Notes: generated from the sequence alone by a model not told the origin. A stretch of DNA of 64,000 bases from Petaurus breviceps papuanus (GCA_028583685.1 JAMXIF010001210.1:11334170-11398169); one strand, 5' to 3'. Counted from the stretch's first letter, positions 21,339 to 33,269 are shown. Made by a program: numbers and translations.

Positions 21339-21736
21339 ACTTTGTTTTAAATTTTTTTTAATTTATTAATTTGTTTGTTTCCTTTTAGTTTACAGGATTC
21401 AATTCCACAATTCCTTGAATTTCACATTTTGTCCCCCTCCTTCCCCTACCCCCCATGGCATCTTATAATCAAGTACAGGATCTGTAAATACTTTCACATT
21501 ATACAATGGTCAGGTTATAAGGATGGATTGTACCAGCTGGAATGAAAAATGGTAAAGAGGACATAAAATCACATAAGAGAATGAAAAAGATCAGGTATTT
21601 TGCTTCCACCTGGATATAAATTTAGTTCTTTCTAGTTCTTTCTCTGGATGCACGTTTTTCTCTCCATCATGCATCTTTTGGGATTGACTTATATCCCTGC
21701 ATTGTTGAGAAGAGTCCAGTCTATCAAAGTTGGTCA

Positions 21737-22790
21737 TCACACATACGTTGTGTCTGTAATTGTGTACAAATTCCTCCTGGATCTACTCTTCTCACTCAGC
21801 ATCAGTTCTTTTAAGCCTCTCCAGGTAAATATGAAGACCACCTGCTCCCCGTTTCTTATAGGGGAATAATATTCTATAACATGCATATACCACAACTTGT
21901 TCAGCCATTCCCCAATTGATGGACACCCCCTTAATTTCCAATTCTTTGCCACAACAAAAAGAGCTGCTATAAACATTTTTGTACATATGGGTCTTTCTCC
22001 CATTTCTATGATCTCTTTGGGATATAACCCTAGGAGTGGTATTGCTGGATCAAAGGGTATGAAAGTATTTATAGCCCTTTGGGCATAATTCCAGATTGCT
22101 CTCCAGAAAGGCTGGATCAGTTCACAACTCCACCAACAATGCATTAGTGTTCCAGTTTGCCCACATCCTCTCCAGCATTTGTCATTTTCCTGTTTTGTCA
22201 TCTTAGCCAATCTGACTGGTGAGATGTGGTACCTCAGAGTTGTTTTGATTTGCATTTCTCTAATCAATAGTGAATTAGAGCATTTCTTCATGTGCTTATA
22301 GATAGCTTTAATTTCTTTCTCTGAAATCTGCCTGTTCATATCCTTTGACCATTTATCAATTGGGGAATGACTTGTATTCTTATAAATTTGACACAGTTCT
22401 CTGTATATTTTAGAGATGAGTCCTTTGTCAGAGACATAGGTTGTAAAGATTCTTTCCCAATTTCCCACCTCCCTCCTAATCTTGGTTACATTGGCTTTAT
22501 TTGTACAGAAACTTTTCAATTTCATGTAGTTAAAATTATCCATTTTACATTTTATAATGTTCTCTAATTCCTGTTTCGTCATAAAGTCATTCCCTCTCCA
22601 CAAGTCTGATAGGTAAACTATTCCTTGTTTTAGCAGACTGCTTACAGTATCAACCTTTATACCTCGATCATGAACCCATTTAGACTTGATTTTGGTATAT
22701 GGTGTTAGATAATGGTCTATGTCCAGTTTCTGCTATACTATATTCCAGTTTTCCCAGCAGTTTTTGTCAAATAGTGAGTTCTTATCCCAA
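21737..22790 (-). pseudogene. L1 ORF2p C-terminal fragment (young, one visible stop upstream)
   Basis: Nearly the same protein as at 4245 (ends 'RRNLYTITDTTYV'; cysteine region 'CWRGCGQTGTLMHCWWSC'). A TAG replaces the Trp codon of 'NIVWQKLDIDHY' at about 22732, beyond the 288-codon open part. It is upstream-truncated by the inversion point. Confidence 0.85.
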
Positions 22791-23083
22791 AAACCAGGGT
22801 CTGGGGGTTTATCAAACAATATATTACTGTAGTCATTGACTTCTGAATCTCATGTGCCTAATCTATTCCATTGATTCACTCCTCTATTCCTAAGCCAGTA
22901 CCAAGTAGTTTTGATGACTGCTGCTTTATAGTACAGACTGAAATCTGGTAAAGCTAGTCCACCTTCCCTAGCATTTTTTTTTCATTAATTCCCTTGATAT
23001 TCTGGACCATTTATTCTTCCAGATGAATTTTGTTACTATTTTTTCTAACTCTATAAAGTAGTTTTTTGGTAAATTAATTGGTA

Positions 23084-23720
23084 TGGCACTCAGCATCCAT
23101 TCCTATTAAAAACATTAGAAAGTATAGGAATAAATGGAGCCTTCCTTAAAATAATAGGTAGCATCTATTTAAAGCCATCAGCAAGTATTATATGCAATGG
23201 GGAGAAGCTGGAAGCATTTCCCATAAGATCAGGGGTGAAACAAGGGTGTCCACTATCACCCTTCTTATTCAATCTGGTACTAGAAATGTTAGCAGTAGCA
23301 ATTAGAGAAGAAAAAGAAATCAAAGGAATCAAGTTAGGCAAAGAAGAGACCAAGCTATCACTCTTCGCAGATGATATGATGATATACTTAGAGAATCCTA
23401 GAGAATCAAGTAAAAAAACTGCTTGAGACAATAAATAAATTTGGCAAAGTTGCAGGATATAAAATAAACCCACATAAATCTTCAGCATTCCTATATATTT
23501 CCAATGAAATTCAACAGCAAGAAGTAGAAAGAGAAATCCCATTTAAAGTTACTGTAGACATTATAAAATATTTGGGAATCTACCTGCCAAAACAAACCCA
23601 GGACCTGTATGATCATAACTACAAAACACTTTTCACACAAATAAAGTCAGATCTAACTAATTGGAAAAATATCAATTGCTCATGGCTGGGTCGAGCTAAT
23701 ATAATAAAAATGACAATTTT
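23084..23720 (+). pseudogene. L1 ORF2p reverse-transcriptase segment (inverted 5' part)
   Basis: Encodes RT motifs: '[20 protein letters not shown]' (motif B region) and '[15 protein letters not shown]' with the FADD catalytic box at about 23366. A shift just after 'RESSKK' near 23420 breaks the frame; the following text 'KINPHKSSAFLYISNEIQQQ' continues in another frame. The catalytic Asp pair is intact but the segment is cut off from the rest of ORF2 by the inversion. Confidence 0.85.
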
Positions 23721-23737
23721 ACTTTGTTTTAAATTTT

Positions 23738-25580
23738 AAAAAAATATTAGAAGACTTAATCATAAAGACTATGCACTACAAATTACTTGGATTTACATAA
23801 GAATAAATGATTCAGAGATGGAAAGATGAATTTCATTTAAAATAGCTAGGTAACAAATAAAATTTTGGGGAGACTGTCAAGACAAACATGAGAACTCTAA
23901 GAATACAACTACAAAACATTCTTGTCACAAGTAAAGACTGAGAAATAATTAGGGAAATAAATCATTTTGAGTAAGATGAGCCAAAAATAATAAGAATTAC
24001 ACTACTACTAAAATTAATTTACTTATTCAATGCCATACCAATTAAACTACCAAAGGATTACATTATAGAGTAAAAAAAATCATTCTGAAGAAATAAAGGT
24101 CAAGAATCTAAAAGGAAATATTGAAAGAGTGGGAAAAAGCAGGCTTAGAAGCATTAGAGATCAAAGTATACAAAAAAAATTTTAATTGGCATTGGTAACA
24201 AAAGATAAAATGCTTAACCAGTAGAAACAATTAGGTACTAAAAAGAAGCAAATAATGCAAAGGAGCACAGGAGCCTAATGTTTGATGAACTCAAAGAACT
24301 CAGCTACTGTGATATACTCAATATTTGACAAAAATATCTGGGAAAACTGGAAAGGAGTCTAATGAAAACTAATTATAGACCAAGGTAGTATGCTCTAAAC
24401 CGAAATAAGTCCTAAATAATTACATTACTTAGAAAGGATGACATTATAAGTAAATTAAAGCAAGGAAGAAATGGCCTTTCAGATATAAAAACAGGAGATT
24501 TTACTGCCCAAAGAAGGGATAGAAAAGAATACAGAAGATAAAATAATTGTGAGTATGTGAAATTTTAAAAGTTTTAGACAAAATCAATGCAACTAAAATA
24601 AAAATGAAAGCATATAGCGAGAAAATAAAAAAAACCTTAGCAACATTGTTTCCTAGATATGTAAGGAACTGGTTCATATTTATGAAAATAAATGCAATTT
24701 TTCAATTCATAAATAGACAAAGGATATGAACAGTCAGATTTCAGAGGGAGAAACCAATGTAATCAATAGTCATGTGGGGGAAAAGTTCTCTGAATCACCA
24801 ATAATTTGAGAAATGAAAATGAAAGCAACTCCTTTATGATACAGCCTTCAGAATGTCAAAACTTGATCAAAAGGAAACTAAATATTGGAAGGGTGTAAGA
24901 AAACATGGACTTTAGTGCAATGTTGTTTGGGCTCTGAAATAGTTCAGTCATCCTAGAAAGCAATTTTGAACTATGCTCCCAAATTTATGAAACTATACCT
25001 TTGACTTATGTCTATCACTACTATATTTATACCCCACAAAAGATCAAGCAATGGGAAAAGAACCCATATGTACAAAAATATTTATTGCAGTTCTCTTTGT
25101 GGAAGCAAAGAATTGGAACCTAAGGGAGTGTCCATCAACTAGGAAACAAATTATGGTGTATGAATCTAATGAAATGTTATTGTGCTGTAAGAAATGACAA
25201 ATGCAGGGGTGGCCAGGTAGCACAGTGAGTAAGAGCACCAGCTCCAGTGTCGGGATGACCTGGAGATCGAATCCTGGGCACAGACACTTAGCACCCACCC
25301 AGAAACACCTGGCTGTGTAACCTTGAGCAAGTTACTTAACCCCGATTGCTTAAAAAAAAAATAAGAAATGACAAATGCGGCAATTTCAAAGAAATCTGGG
25401 TAGACTTGTGTGAATTCATTGCAAAGTGAGATGAAAAAACCAGTAGAAAAATTTATACCATAGCAACAATTCTAAAACTGAACAACCTTCAAAAACTAAG
25501 AATTTTGATGCAATGACCAAGCATTATTTAAGACAACCCATGATGAAACATGCTACTGACCTCATGACAAAGAATTGGTA
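23738..25580 (+). mobile_element. Old L1 ORF2, right part, to 3' end
   Basis: Continues the L1 of 20870. Landmarks include 'ttcaatgccataccaattaa' near 24026, 'gatgaactcaaagaactcag' region, 'acaaaaatatctgggaaaac' at about 24330, 'ccatatgtacaaaaatattt' (25066) and the terminal 'attgtgctgtaagaaatgac'. Interrupted by the SINE at 25206; 3'UTR degraded by about 25580. Confidence 0.75.
25206..25361 (+). mobile_element. SINE subfamily A, complete, perfect 17-bp TSD
   Basis: Begins GGGGTGGCCAGGTAGCACAG, box-B-like GAGATCGAATCC, tail AAAAAAAAAAT. TAAGAAATGACAAATGC is at 25188-25204 and again at 25362-25378. It sits in the ORF2 of the old L1. Confidence 0.95.
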
Positions 25581-25612
25581 AAGTCAGTGTTGAAATTGTA
25601 ATTTATTTGTTT

Positions 25613-25835
25613 CAGTCATGCCCAGTTCTTCCTGACTCCATTTTGGGGTTTTCTGGGCAGAGGTAATGGAGTAGTATGCCATTTTCTTCTCCAGCTCAAT
25701 TTACAGATGAGAAATTGAGGCTAAAAGGTTCTTGCCCAGGTTCACACAGTGCCTGAAATCAGATGTAAACTCAGGAAGATGAGTCTTCCTCATTCAAAGC
25801 ACAGTAATCTATTCAATGCACCAGTTATCCACCTA
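25613..25835 (-). mobile_element. Old SINE with RTE/BovB-like tail, minus strand
   Basis: Antisense order: 'cagtcatgcccagttcttcc', 'tggggttttctgggcagagg', 'gccattttcttctccagctc', 'gaaattgaggctaaaaggtt', then a degraded tRNA-like head. This matches the longer SINE also present at 35890, whose 3' tail resembles the end of BovB/RTE LINEs ('..gactgaatga..'). Confidence 0.65.
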
Positions 25836-26559
25836 TGTTGAAACTGAGAGATGTAATTTTTTAGACATGGACAAAATGAGAATCAATTGCTCCATGTATG
25901 ATCTTCTCATCTCTTTAATATCCACAACAGCACATCCAAGGATTTCCAGTAATAAAAATATGATGATGAAAACATTTATACCTGTTAAACTGGGGGAATC
26001 CTCCCTGCCATTATGGCAACACTGACCCAGAATTAGATAATTTGAGATGGTCAGTATAGAAAAGGTCATCCTAGGGGAGCACATTCTCTTCTACATTTAA
26101 TGCCAGCTATTAATGTAAAAATGTCCTTTCAGAATGTTATTTCTTGATCCCCAACTCAATTTATAGGAAAGGTAAAAGGAATTCACCCACCCACTGGATA
26201 CCAATCTACCTTGGCAATAGAATGTTCAAACAAGAACAGATTACAAAGTGTATGATTGGAGAGTAGATATCTTAACCTACTCTAATGATTTGTCTATTTT
26301 TGTAAACTTCTTTCCATTAGTCTCTAGCATGTGTGATGCCATCAATGAGATACCTTCATGAACAAGCTTCCAATCTAATATGAGAAAATTATGTGTTACT
26401 AATGATCGAGAAAAAAATATAGGATTGTGACTTTCTTAAAAATTGGCATACAAATTTATATGAGGAAGACAAATACGTTCATTCGAGAATTCTCATACCA
26501 TAGAAGTGACAGATGTTTCTATAACCAAAATATCATCTGAACTAGTCTTGGTAAGTTGA
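25836..26559. other. No recognisable feature
   Basis: No frame or repeat recognised. Two short overlapping frames (25816-26084) have no family resemblance. Confidence 0.4.
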
Positions 26560-26663
26560 AAGTCTATAGGTGGTTACAGTTGTGGATCATGAGCCACTTC
26601 ACTGATGTTAGAGGCTATCTTTAAGGTCAATAAGTTGACTCCATTCATCTGTTACAGAATATA
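26560..26663 (+). repeat. Inverted-repeat arm 1
   Basis: The core 'tgttagaggctat...gtcaataagttga...tctgttacagaatata' reappears reverse-complemented at 27234-27331. By eye the best 60 bp agree at about five of six positions, with weaker agreement towards 26560. The loop is about 570 bp. Confidence 0.7.
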
Positions 26664-26902
26664 GATTGATTGAGGCTGACTCCCTGGCAACAATTTGATG
26701 CTATGAATGTATTTAAACTACCAAATGACACTTTCCATCTGTAAAAATATCATGTGATTTCCAAGAGAACTATGAATCAATTGGATAAAGCAACTGAATA
26801 GTATAGGGACTGGATCTATGGTTTCATTGGTGTAGTGAATGCCTAAGTCAAAACACTCCCTCTAACAATACAAGTTAGCACTTTCTCTACCACTTATAAT
26901 CA

Positions 26903-27110
26903 GTCAGTCAAAAAGCGTTTATTAAGCACTTACTACATGCCAGATATTGTGTAAGCACTGAAGATACAAAGAAAGTCAAAAACAGAATCTCAGTCCTCAA
27001 GGAATTCACATTCTATTTGAAGAGACAACATACATAAATATTACATACCTATAAGAAGTTACAGGGTGCTTTGGAAGACTAAGAGGCTTGATGACATATC
27101 CAGTGTCACC
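26903..27110 (+). repeat. Ancient interspersed repeat ('gcgtttattaagcacttact' type)
   Basis: 'gtttattaagcacttactac', 'atgccagatattgtgtaagc', 'cagtcctcaaggaattcaca' follow the order seen at 17756 and 45655. It lies inside the loop of the inverted repeat. Confidence 0.6.
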
Positions 27111-27111
27111 T

Positions 27112-27114
<3 letters not shown>

Positions 27115-27142
<28 letters not shown>
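27115..27142. repeat. (AC)n microsatellite
   Basis: Pure AC dinucleotide run. Confidence 0.95.
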
Positions 27143-27146
<4 letters not shown>

Positions 27147-27233
27147 CTTAATTCCAGGTCTTTCTAGTTTCAAAACTGTCTACCCACCTTTCCAGTCTAT
27201 TAAAAAAAAGCAATTAAAAGTATAGGGCTACTG

Positions 27234-27331
27234 TATATTCTGTAACAGATGAGTGAAATCAACTTATTGACACTAATAGTAGCCTCTAACACCAACCAGA
27301 TGGTTCATCTGATGTAAACATCCATAGATTT
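27234..27331 (-). repeat. Inverted-repeat arm 2
   Basis: Reverse complement of arm 1 (26560-26663): 'tatattctgtaacagatgag', 'atcaacttattgacac', 'agtagcctctaacacca'. Confidence 0.7.
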
Positions 27332-27536
27332 GCAACAATTATCTCCCTTCTTTGGGAAACATGTGTAACTAACTAAGACAATATAGAGTTGAGTGATGCT
27401 ACTACTAACAACTCCATTGTTTCAATAGCTGGTAACTATGAATGAACAGCAAGTCACAAATCTATAGTTAAGTTTTTTGGATACTATCACTTTAGGAAAA
27501 CCTAGACTAAAAAAAATCTCTATAGATAATATGGTG

Positions 27537-27698
27537 TTGGCGCAGTGAATAGATCACCAGCCCTGAAGTCAGGAGACCCTAAGTTCAAAACCAGCTTCAG
27601 CCACTTGACACTTAACTAGCTGTGTGATTTTGGGCAAGTCACTTAATCCCAATTAACTTGTTTTACCCCTCCAAAACAACAACAGCAACAGCAAAAAT
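27537..27698 (+). mobile_element. Family-B SINE with TSD
   Basis: Head 'ttggcgcagtgaatagatc', middle 'agccctgaagtcaggagacc', tail 'tgggcaagtcacttaatccc' and an A/C-rich end. Flanks ATAATATGGTG (27526-27536) and ATAATGTGGTG (27699-27709) match at 10 of 11 positions. Confidence 0.85.
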
Positions 27699-27709
27699 AT
27701 AATGTGGTG

Positions 27710-30229
27710 CTTTGATTTAGTAGATGTCCATTGGCACTTGAAAGAATAGAGTATACATTGAGTGTATAATCTACTAATAATTCATACCTCAACAATGTAA
27801 GGTTTATACCAAAACTAGCAATGCCTCAGCCTCTAACTTATGTGGGAAGTCATCCTCACACATTTTTGAAATGGTAGTTTTTGTACTGAACAAGATTGGA
27901 CTGTGTCTCATAAAATTTTGCAAAAGGCACATCAGTGATGAAAGATGCCACAAACATAGAGTACCACTAACAATACTATCCCACATGTGGTGCTATTTTT
28001 TTTTCACAATTTGGATGTTACCATAACTCATCCACACAATGTAGTCCTTAACCACCTGCTGAAAGCCACAAAAACACCAACCAGATCTAAGTTACATGAG
28101 CAATCTCAAATCTACATTAGGTACTTCCACCCAAGTCAGTGGTATTGGATTGGGCTGCTATGATCTTCATAGGACGTTCCTGCTTGAGATTTGATAGAGT
28201 TTGAGACCATCAAAGTGGTCAAAAAATAAAATTACAGGTAGTATCAAAACATGCAAATAATGTAGGGTTCAAGTTATAATCCAGTGTTTAAATTGTTGGG
28301 GCTTTTAGAGGGTCAGATACAAGAAATGAGACTGTGTGGTTGTGGGTGAATCTGGGGTTGGAATATTGCCAATTGGTGCCAAAACCAACTGTCCATAAAG
28401 ATTTTAGGTGGAGTTCAGATGTATATATCAAGGATGAGACAAAGGTGAGACAGTTTTTTGAGACAGATTTATACACAGTAACAAAATTAGTATGTGACAC
28501 TTTTGTATAAATAATGGTCTGTTAAAGTGTCAAGTTGATGATATTGATGTGATAATCTAGTCATGACTAAGAAGTAATTTTATTCTCATTTATGCTAATA
28601 TTAATAAGATATTTGCTTGGTTTTATTTTCCCAAGTAACTGGTGACTTTCTGTCTTGTTAATATCCCATTATTGTAAACTATTATGACTATCACATTTGT
28701 GATTTATGATATATTGCCAATGCATTTTGTATTTGTTTTGAATTATGTGTAATATAAAGTATAACTATAATCTTTTTTATGTTTGAGGACTATTCTTAAT
28801 TACAAATACTGCTTTTATTCATGTTTATTTTAATACTGTTAAAATATTTAGGATGAATTTTCATTGTTATATTGATATGTTATTTATTTGATTTCATCTT
28901 GCTCATTGAGTGCTACTTTGTCTTGTTGATTTATCAATCACAAACTATCACTGTTGCATTTTTATCAATTTTGAAATTTTTGGTTATATTTCTTGTATAT
29001 ACTTTGATTACCTGTCATCCAATGTATGATTTCATGAATTTGCTGAAAATTAAATTTTTGTCTGTTAAGTATAATATAAAAATATGTCACTCCTTCTATA
29101 TATTAACACCATTCAGCAAAATTGAGGCTTTAAAATGTTTTAAACACTAGCAAAAAAGGACCATTTCACCCAGAAGGTTGGATAACTTATTTTTGTTAAT
29201 AATAACAGCCATATATTTCAGCATGGTTTATGGCAAGGCAAAGGAAATGAAATGACATTCCAGTAATAGAACACTAAAATAGGACCAAATGAAGATTTGC
29301 AAATGACATCTAATATAAACAATTGCTTCTGTTAATTACTCACAATTCTCTTGATTTTGTTTTTATGTGTACAATTTATGCCTATGTTCTTATATATCTT
29401 CCCCCACCTCTTCACCATATACCTAGATCTTAGTCATTCCTCCAGGCCAAACTCCTGGTCTACTTCATCAAGAAAGCCTCCCCATTTACTTGGAGGATCC
29501 TGGTTTCAGGTCTAGATTATTTGCCCAAGACTCTCTTTATTGGTGGAGAGGATGCTTAGTAGATCCTTCATGCCTTCATGAGTGATAGAGTTGGAATAAG
29601 AGGTTGAGGGAGAAGAGAAAGTCTTCTGATTTCCCACTTTAAGAGAGAACTGACCTCAGGAATTCTCTATTGATTGAGCTGAGATGACTTACTCTCAGTG
29701 AGAAAGCTCATGCATTTTGTGTATTGTGTCATATTCTAATAAGCTTCTTTAATTTTTATTTTATGTTTGCTTAGAAGACTGGATTTGTTTTCAATTTATT
29801 ATTTGTGAATTTTTTAAATTGGCATTTGGTGTCAAAGAATGAAATTTGAGGTTATAATCTTAGGGTTGTCCTTGTCCTTTCAGGAAAACAAATAAAGTAT
29901 CTTAAAATTAAGGAGAGAAAAATCATTCCCTAGATGAGTGATACTTAGGTGCACAGATAAATAAACTTCTAGCCTGCTACCCTCTCTCTGAGAAGAGAAG
30001 AGTGACTAGACTTTAGTGACCCCTTCTTTAACTTCTTTTCAGAAAAGAAATCAAAGCAATATCCATGAGATCTTTCAGAGCCTCCCTATAAGAAACATCT
30101 GTCCATGTGAACAGATAAATAACCTACATGGGCAAAACATATACCATACACTTAAGTCTACAAAGATCTCTTCCTCCTTTGAAAATTTTTAAAATTGAGA
30201 TGACACATATAAATATAGACAGTTTAAAA
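27710..30229. other. Long unassigned stretch, very AT-rich at 28560-29150
   Basis: I could not place this sequence in a family. Short minus-strand frames at 27804-27986 and 28288-28500 give peptides with no recognised motif. The 92-codon plus frame at 28872-29150 is made of AT-rich codons (Phe, Ile, Leu, Lys) and is probably chance. A few words near 29440-29490 ('ggtctacttcatcaagaaag') resemble an L2 3'UTR. Confidence 0.4.
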
Positions 30230-30700
30230 TAGTTTTGGAAAAGACCATAAAGGTCATCTAGTTTACACTCTTACTCAAATACTAGTCTCATCTTTAATTT
30301 CACAGAAAGATGGTTATGTAGCCTATTTGAATGGTCCAATGATTGGGATTTTATTGCAATATAAGGCACTGGCTCCATTTTCAGACCTCTCTGAATCTTC
30401 CCAAATATGAAGAGACAAACTTTCAATTTATAACTGTCTTCTAATGACCTTCATTCTTCCCTAGTACCACAAAAATAAGTATAATCCATCTTTGAAGACA
30501 ATGTCAATCCCTCAAAGACTGAAGACAACAGATTTTCCATTATTCTTGCTTGCTTCAATCTAAACATTCTTTGTTATCTCAGCCATTCATTCCTGTGATT
30601 TGACTATAGACTTCTGAGCATCTCATTTGTCCTCCTCTGAATATACTTTAGATTATTTTTTCAGTGTATTCTTTATGGACAGGAGTCACTTGGGATGGCT
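30230..30700 (-). mobile_element. CR1/L3-type LINE 3' part, minus strand
   Basis: Antisense CR1/L3 landmarks: 'cttcaatctaaacattcttt' (the 'agaatgtttag...' segment), 'cagccattcattcctgtgat', 'catctcatttgtcctcctct' (the 'aggaggacaaatgag' segment). The part before 30480 is a weaker match to the same 3' region. Confidence 0.55.
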
Positions 30701-31478
30701 AAGCATTGAAGGATTGTGATATTTGTTAATCAAAGCAACATGCAAAATGAAATTACAGATTCTTTTGAGTAGTTTAATAACATATTCAATGAAATAAAAG
30801 TAGGCAATAGAGAATTTATGTAAAAGTGTGGCATCATGATAAAAATAGATGTAGGAGTACTAAAGGTGAGAATGATCTCAGGATCATGATGGCTATCTTT
30901 TATTCTCTCCTATTTAGAAAACAAATTAAGAATCTGTACACACACAAGGTGGAGCCAAGATGGTATATGAGAGGCAGCCGCCCAGTTGAACTCTTTCAAC
31001 ATTCCCCTCCTTACAACTTTAAAATAACTTCTCAAGTCAAATTATGGAGCAGCAGAGCCAACAAAAAGTAAGAGTGAGATATTTCTCCAGCTTAAGACAA
31101 TTTAGGAGGTGGGTAGGAGAGGTCTGAGACACTGTGGCAGGAGTCATCCCAGAGCACAGCAGCAGTACCAGCACCAACTCTGGGCCTTGGAGGTGACTGT
31201 GACAGCAGTGGCAGCAGCTTCAGGATCTCTCAGTCCAGAAATGGTAAGGGGGAATAACAACTGGTCAGAAAGAGATTACAGGAGATCTTTACAGCCACTG
31301 GGTAAAGCTGGTGCTGCCTAGCAACTCTATTGTCCAGATGGAGTTCTGGGTCACAGACTTAGGGTGAAGAGGAACGCTTGTCACAAAGATAAGGGGCCAT
31401 GATCCTGGTTCCAAGACAATAAGAGCACCAGAACTTGTAGCTACAGGGGAAATTTTTCTCACATAAGAAAGAGCTCTT

Positions 31479-31636
31479 GGGGTGGCTAGGTGGTGCAGTG
31501 AATAGAGCACCAGCCCTGCAGTCAGGAGGACTTGAGTTAAAATTCAGTCTCAGACACTTAACACAAAAACTAGCCATGTGACCTTGGGCAAGTCACTTAA
31601 CCGCAATTGCCCTACCCTTCCTCCCCCCAAAATAAA
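31479..31636 (+). mobile_element. Family-B SINE with 11-bp TSD
   Basis: Begins GGGGTGGCTAGGTGGTGCAG, with 'agccctgcagtcaggaggac', 'tgggcaagtcacttaaccgc' and an A-rich tail. AAAGAGCTCTT is at 31468-31478 and 31637-31647. Confidence 0.9.
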
Positions 31637-31729
31637 AAAGAGCTCTTTTTGTAGGGGGAAGAAGGGGGGATGTAGTGGGCAATGTTTGAACCTAATTCTC
31701 ATCATAAATGGTTCAAAGAAGGAAGAATA

Positions 31730-31872
31730 TGTATATACATATGTTGAATACATATATTATAAGATATATAAGAATATATACATACATATATTCTTATATA
31801 TATTCTATATTCTATATATAAATATATATTCAAGACACACACACACATATATATATGAATATATATATACAT
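31730..31872. repeat. TA-rich tract with a 16-bp perfect hairpin
   Basis: Arms ATATATAAGAATATAT (31764-31779) and its exact reverse complement (31786-31801), loop ACATAC. The flanks are TATA/CA runs. It lies in the L1 linker. Confidence 0.85.
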
Positions 31873-33269
31873 AAATTGAGTATGGGAATCTATCTTACCT
31901 AGCAGGGAAATAGGAGGGGAAGGGGACAAAGAGATATGGGGGGGGGAGGGTGATAAAAGGGAGGGCAGACAAAGGGAAGCAGTGGTAGGAAGCAAAACAG
32001 ACTTTTGAGGACAGACAGGAGAATAAAGAGAGAAGGATAAATAGAAGAAAATAGGATGGAGGTAAATACACAGTAATCATAACTGTGAATGTCAATGGGA
32101 TAAGCTCAACAATAACAATGGAAGTGGATAGCAAAATGGATTAGAAACTAAAATCTAACAATATGATGTTTCAAAATATGCACTTGAAACTGAAAAACAC
32201 ACACATAGTTAAAATAAAGGGCTAGAGCAGAATATATTATGCTTCAGCTGAAGTAAGAATGGCAGGGGTAACAATCCAGATCTCAGAAAAAGGAAAAGCA
32301 AAAATATACTTAATTAAAAGAGATAAACAGGGAAATTACATTTTGCTAAAAGGTGTCATAGACAATGAAGTAATACCAAAAAAATTAAGGGCAAATTTAT
32401 TTGATAAAAGTCATATATATGGGGAGCTGGGTCAAATTTGTAAAAGTTGAGTCATTACCAAGTTAATAAATGGTCAAAAGATATAAACATGCAGTTTAAG
32501 AAGAAATCAAAGCTATAGTCATACAAAAATGCTCTAAATTACTATTGGTTAGAGAAATGCAAATTAAAACAACTCTGAGGTACCCCCTCACACCTATCAG
32601 AAATGATAAATGCTGGAGGGAATGAATAGTCTAATAAACTGTGTTTGGAGTTGTGAACTGGTCTGATTTTTCTGCAGAAAAATTTGGAACTATGTCCAAG
32701 CACTAACAAACTGGATATTCTGACTCAGCAATACCATGACCAGGTCTATACTGCCAAGGGATCAAAGGAAAAGGACCTAGAAATACAAAAATTGTTATAG
32801 CAGCTCTTTCTGTGCTGGCAATGAATCAGAAGTTGAGGGGTGCTCATCAGTTGGTGAGTAACTTAACAAGTTGTCATATAAGATTGTGATGGAGTATTGT
32901 TGTGTTATAAGAAATGATGAGGGGGGCAGTTCCAGGAAACAAAAAAACATGACAAGACCTATCTGAACTGATGCAAAGTGAAGTGATAGAAGAACTGAGA
33001 GACTGAGAGCTCATTGCATATAGTAACAGCAATTATATAGTGATGATCAACTGTGAAAGACTTAGCTACTTTTATCAATACAATGATCCAAGACAAATCC
33101 AAAGGACTAATGGTGAAAAAATGTTATTCACCTTTGAAGAGAGAAATGATAAACTCTGAGTGCAGGTTAATGTATAATTTTATTGTTTTCTTTATTTTTC
33201 TTGTTTTTTGTTATATGGCTAACATGGAAATGTCTTGCATGAAAACAGAACCCATACACAGGACTTTGC

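Larger units (their letters stand above)
21356..23720 (-). mobile_element. Young L1 with 5' inversion (twin priming)
   Basis: The main body (21356-23083) is minus-strand L1: poly(A), 3'UTR, the ORF2 C-terminus, and upstream to 'agtgccataccaattaattt' (antisense at 23060-23083). At 23084 the sequence flips to plus-strand ORF2, reading from 'catccattcctattaaaaac' through the FADD box to 'aaaaatgacaatttta' (23720). In an intact L1 that last segment lies just upstream of 'agtgccataccaa', so only about 30 bp is lost at the flip. The whole unit is bounded by one perfect TSD. It is inserted in an older L1. Confidence 0.95.
21339..23737. repeat. 17-bp perfect TSD pair around the twin-primed L1
   Basis: ACTTTGTTTTAAATTTT occurs at 21339-21355 and 23721-23737. 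The first copy is beside the L1 poly(A) (as T-rich on this strand), the second beside the inverted 5' segment. Confidence 0.95.
30948..33240 (+). mobile_element. Internally deleted L1: 5'UTR + linker + ORF2 ends + 3'UTR
   Basis: Starts at the 'ggagccaagatgg' L1 5' end (30951). A 5'UTR runs to about 31460 and joins a purine-rich linker (from 31637), with no ORF1 between. The ORF2 start ('actgtgaatgtcaatgggat', 'aaagatagac...' equivalents, the endonuclease N-terminus) runs to about 32385. Then the sequence jumps to the ORF2 C-terminus ('gcaaatttatttgataaaag', 32391) and continues through the cysteine region and 3'UTR to about 33240. The rest of the endonuclease and all of the RT are missing. 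A family-B SINE is inserted at 31479. Confidence 0.75.

Noticed and set aside
28872-29150. 92-codon hydrophobic frame that could be a small membrane protein
   Set aside because: Very AT-rich DNA gives Phe/Ile/Leu/Lys codons by chance; no start context or relatives recognised.
31109-31321. 70-codon Gly/Arg/Gln-rich frame
   Set aside because: It lies in the L1 5'UTR and is not a host exon.
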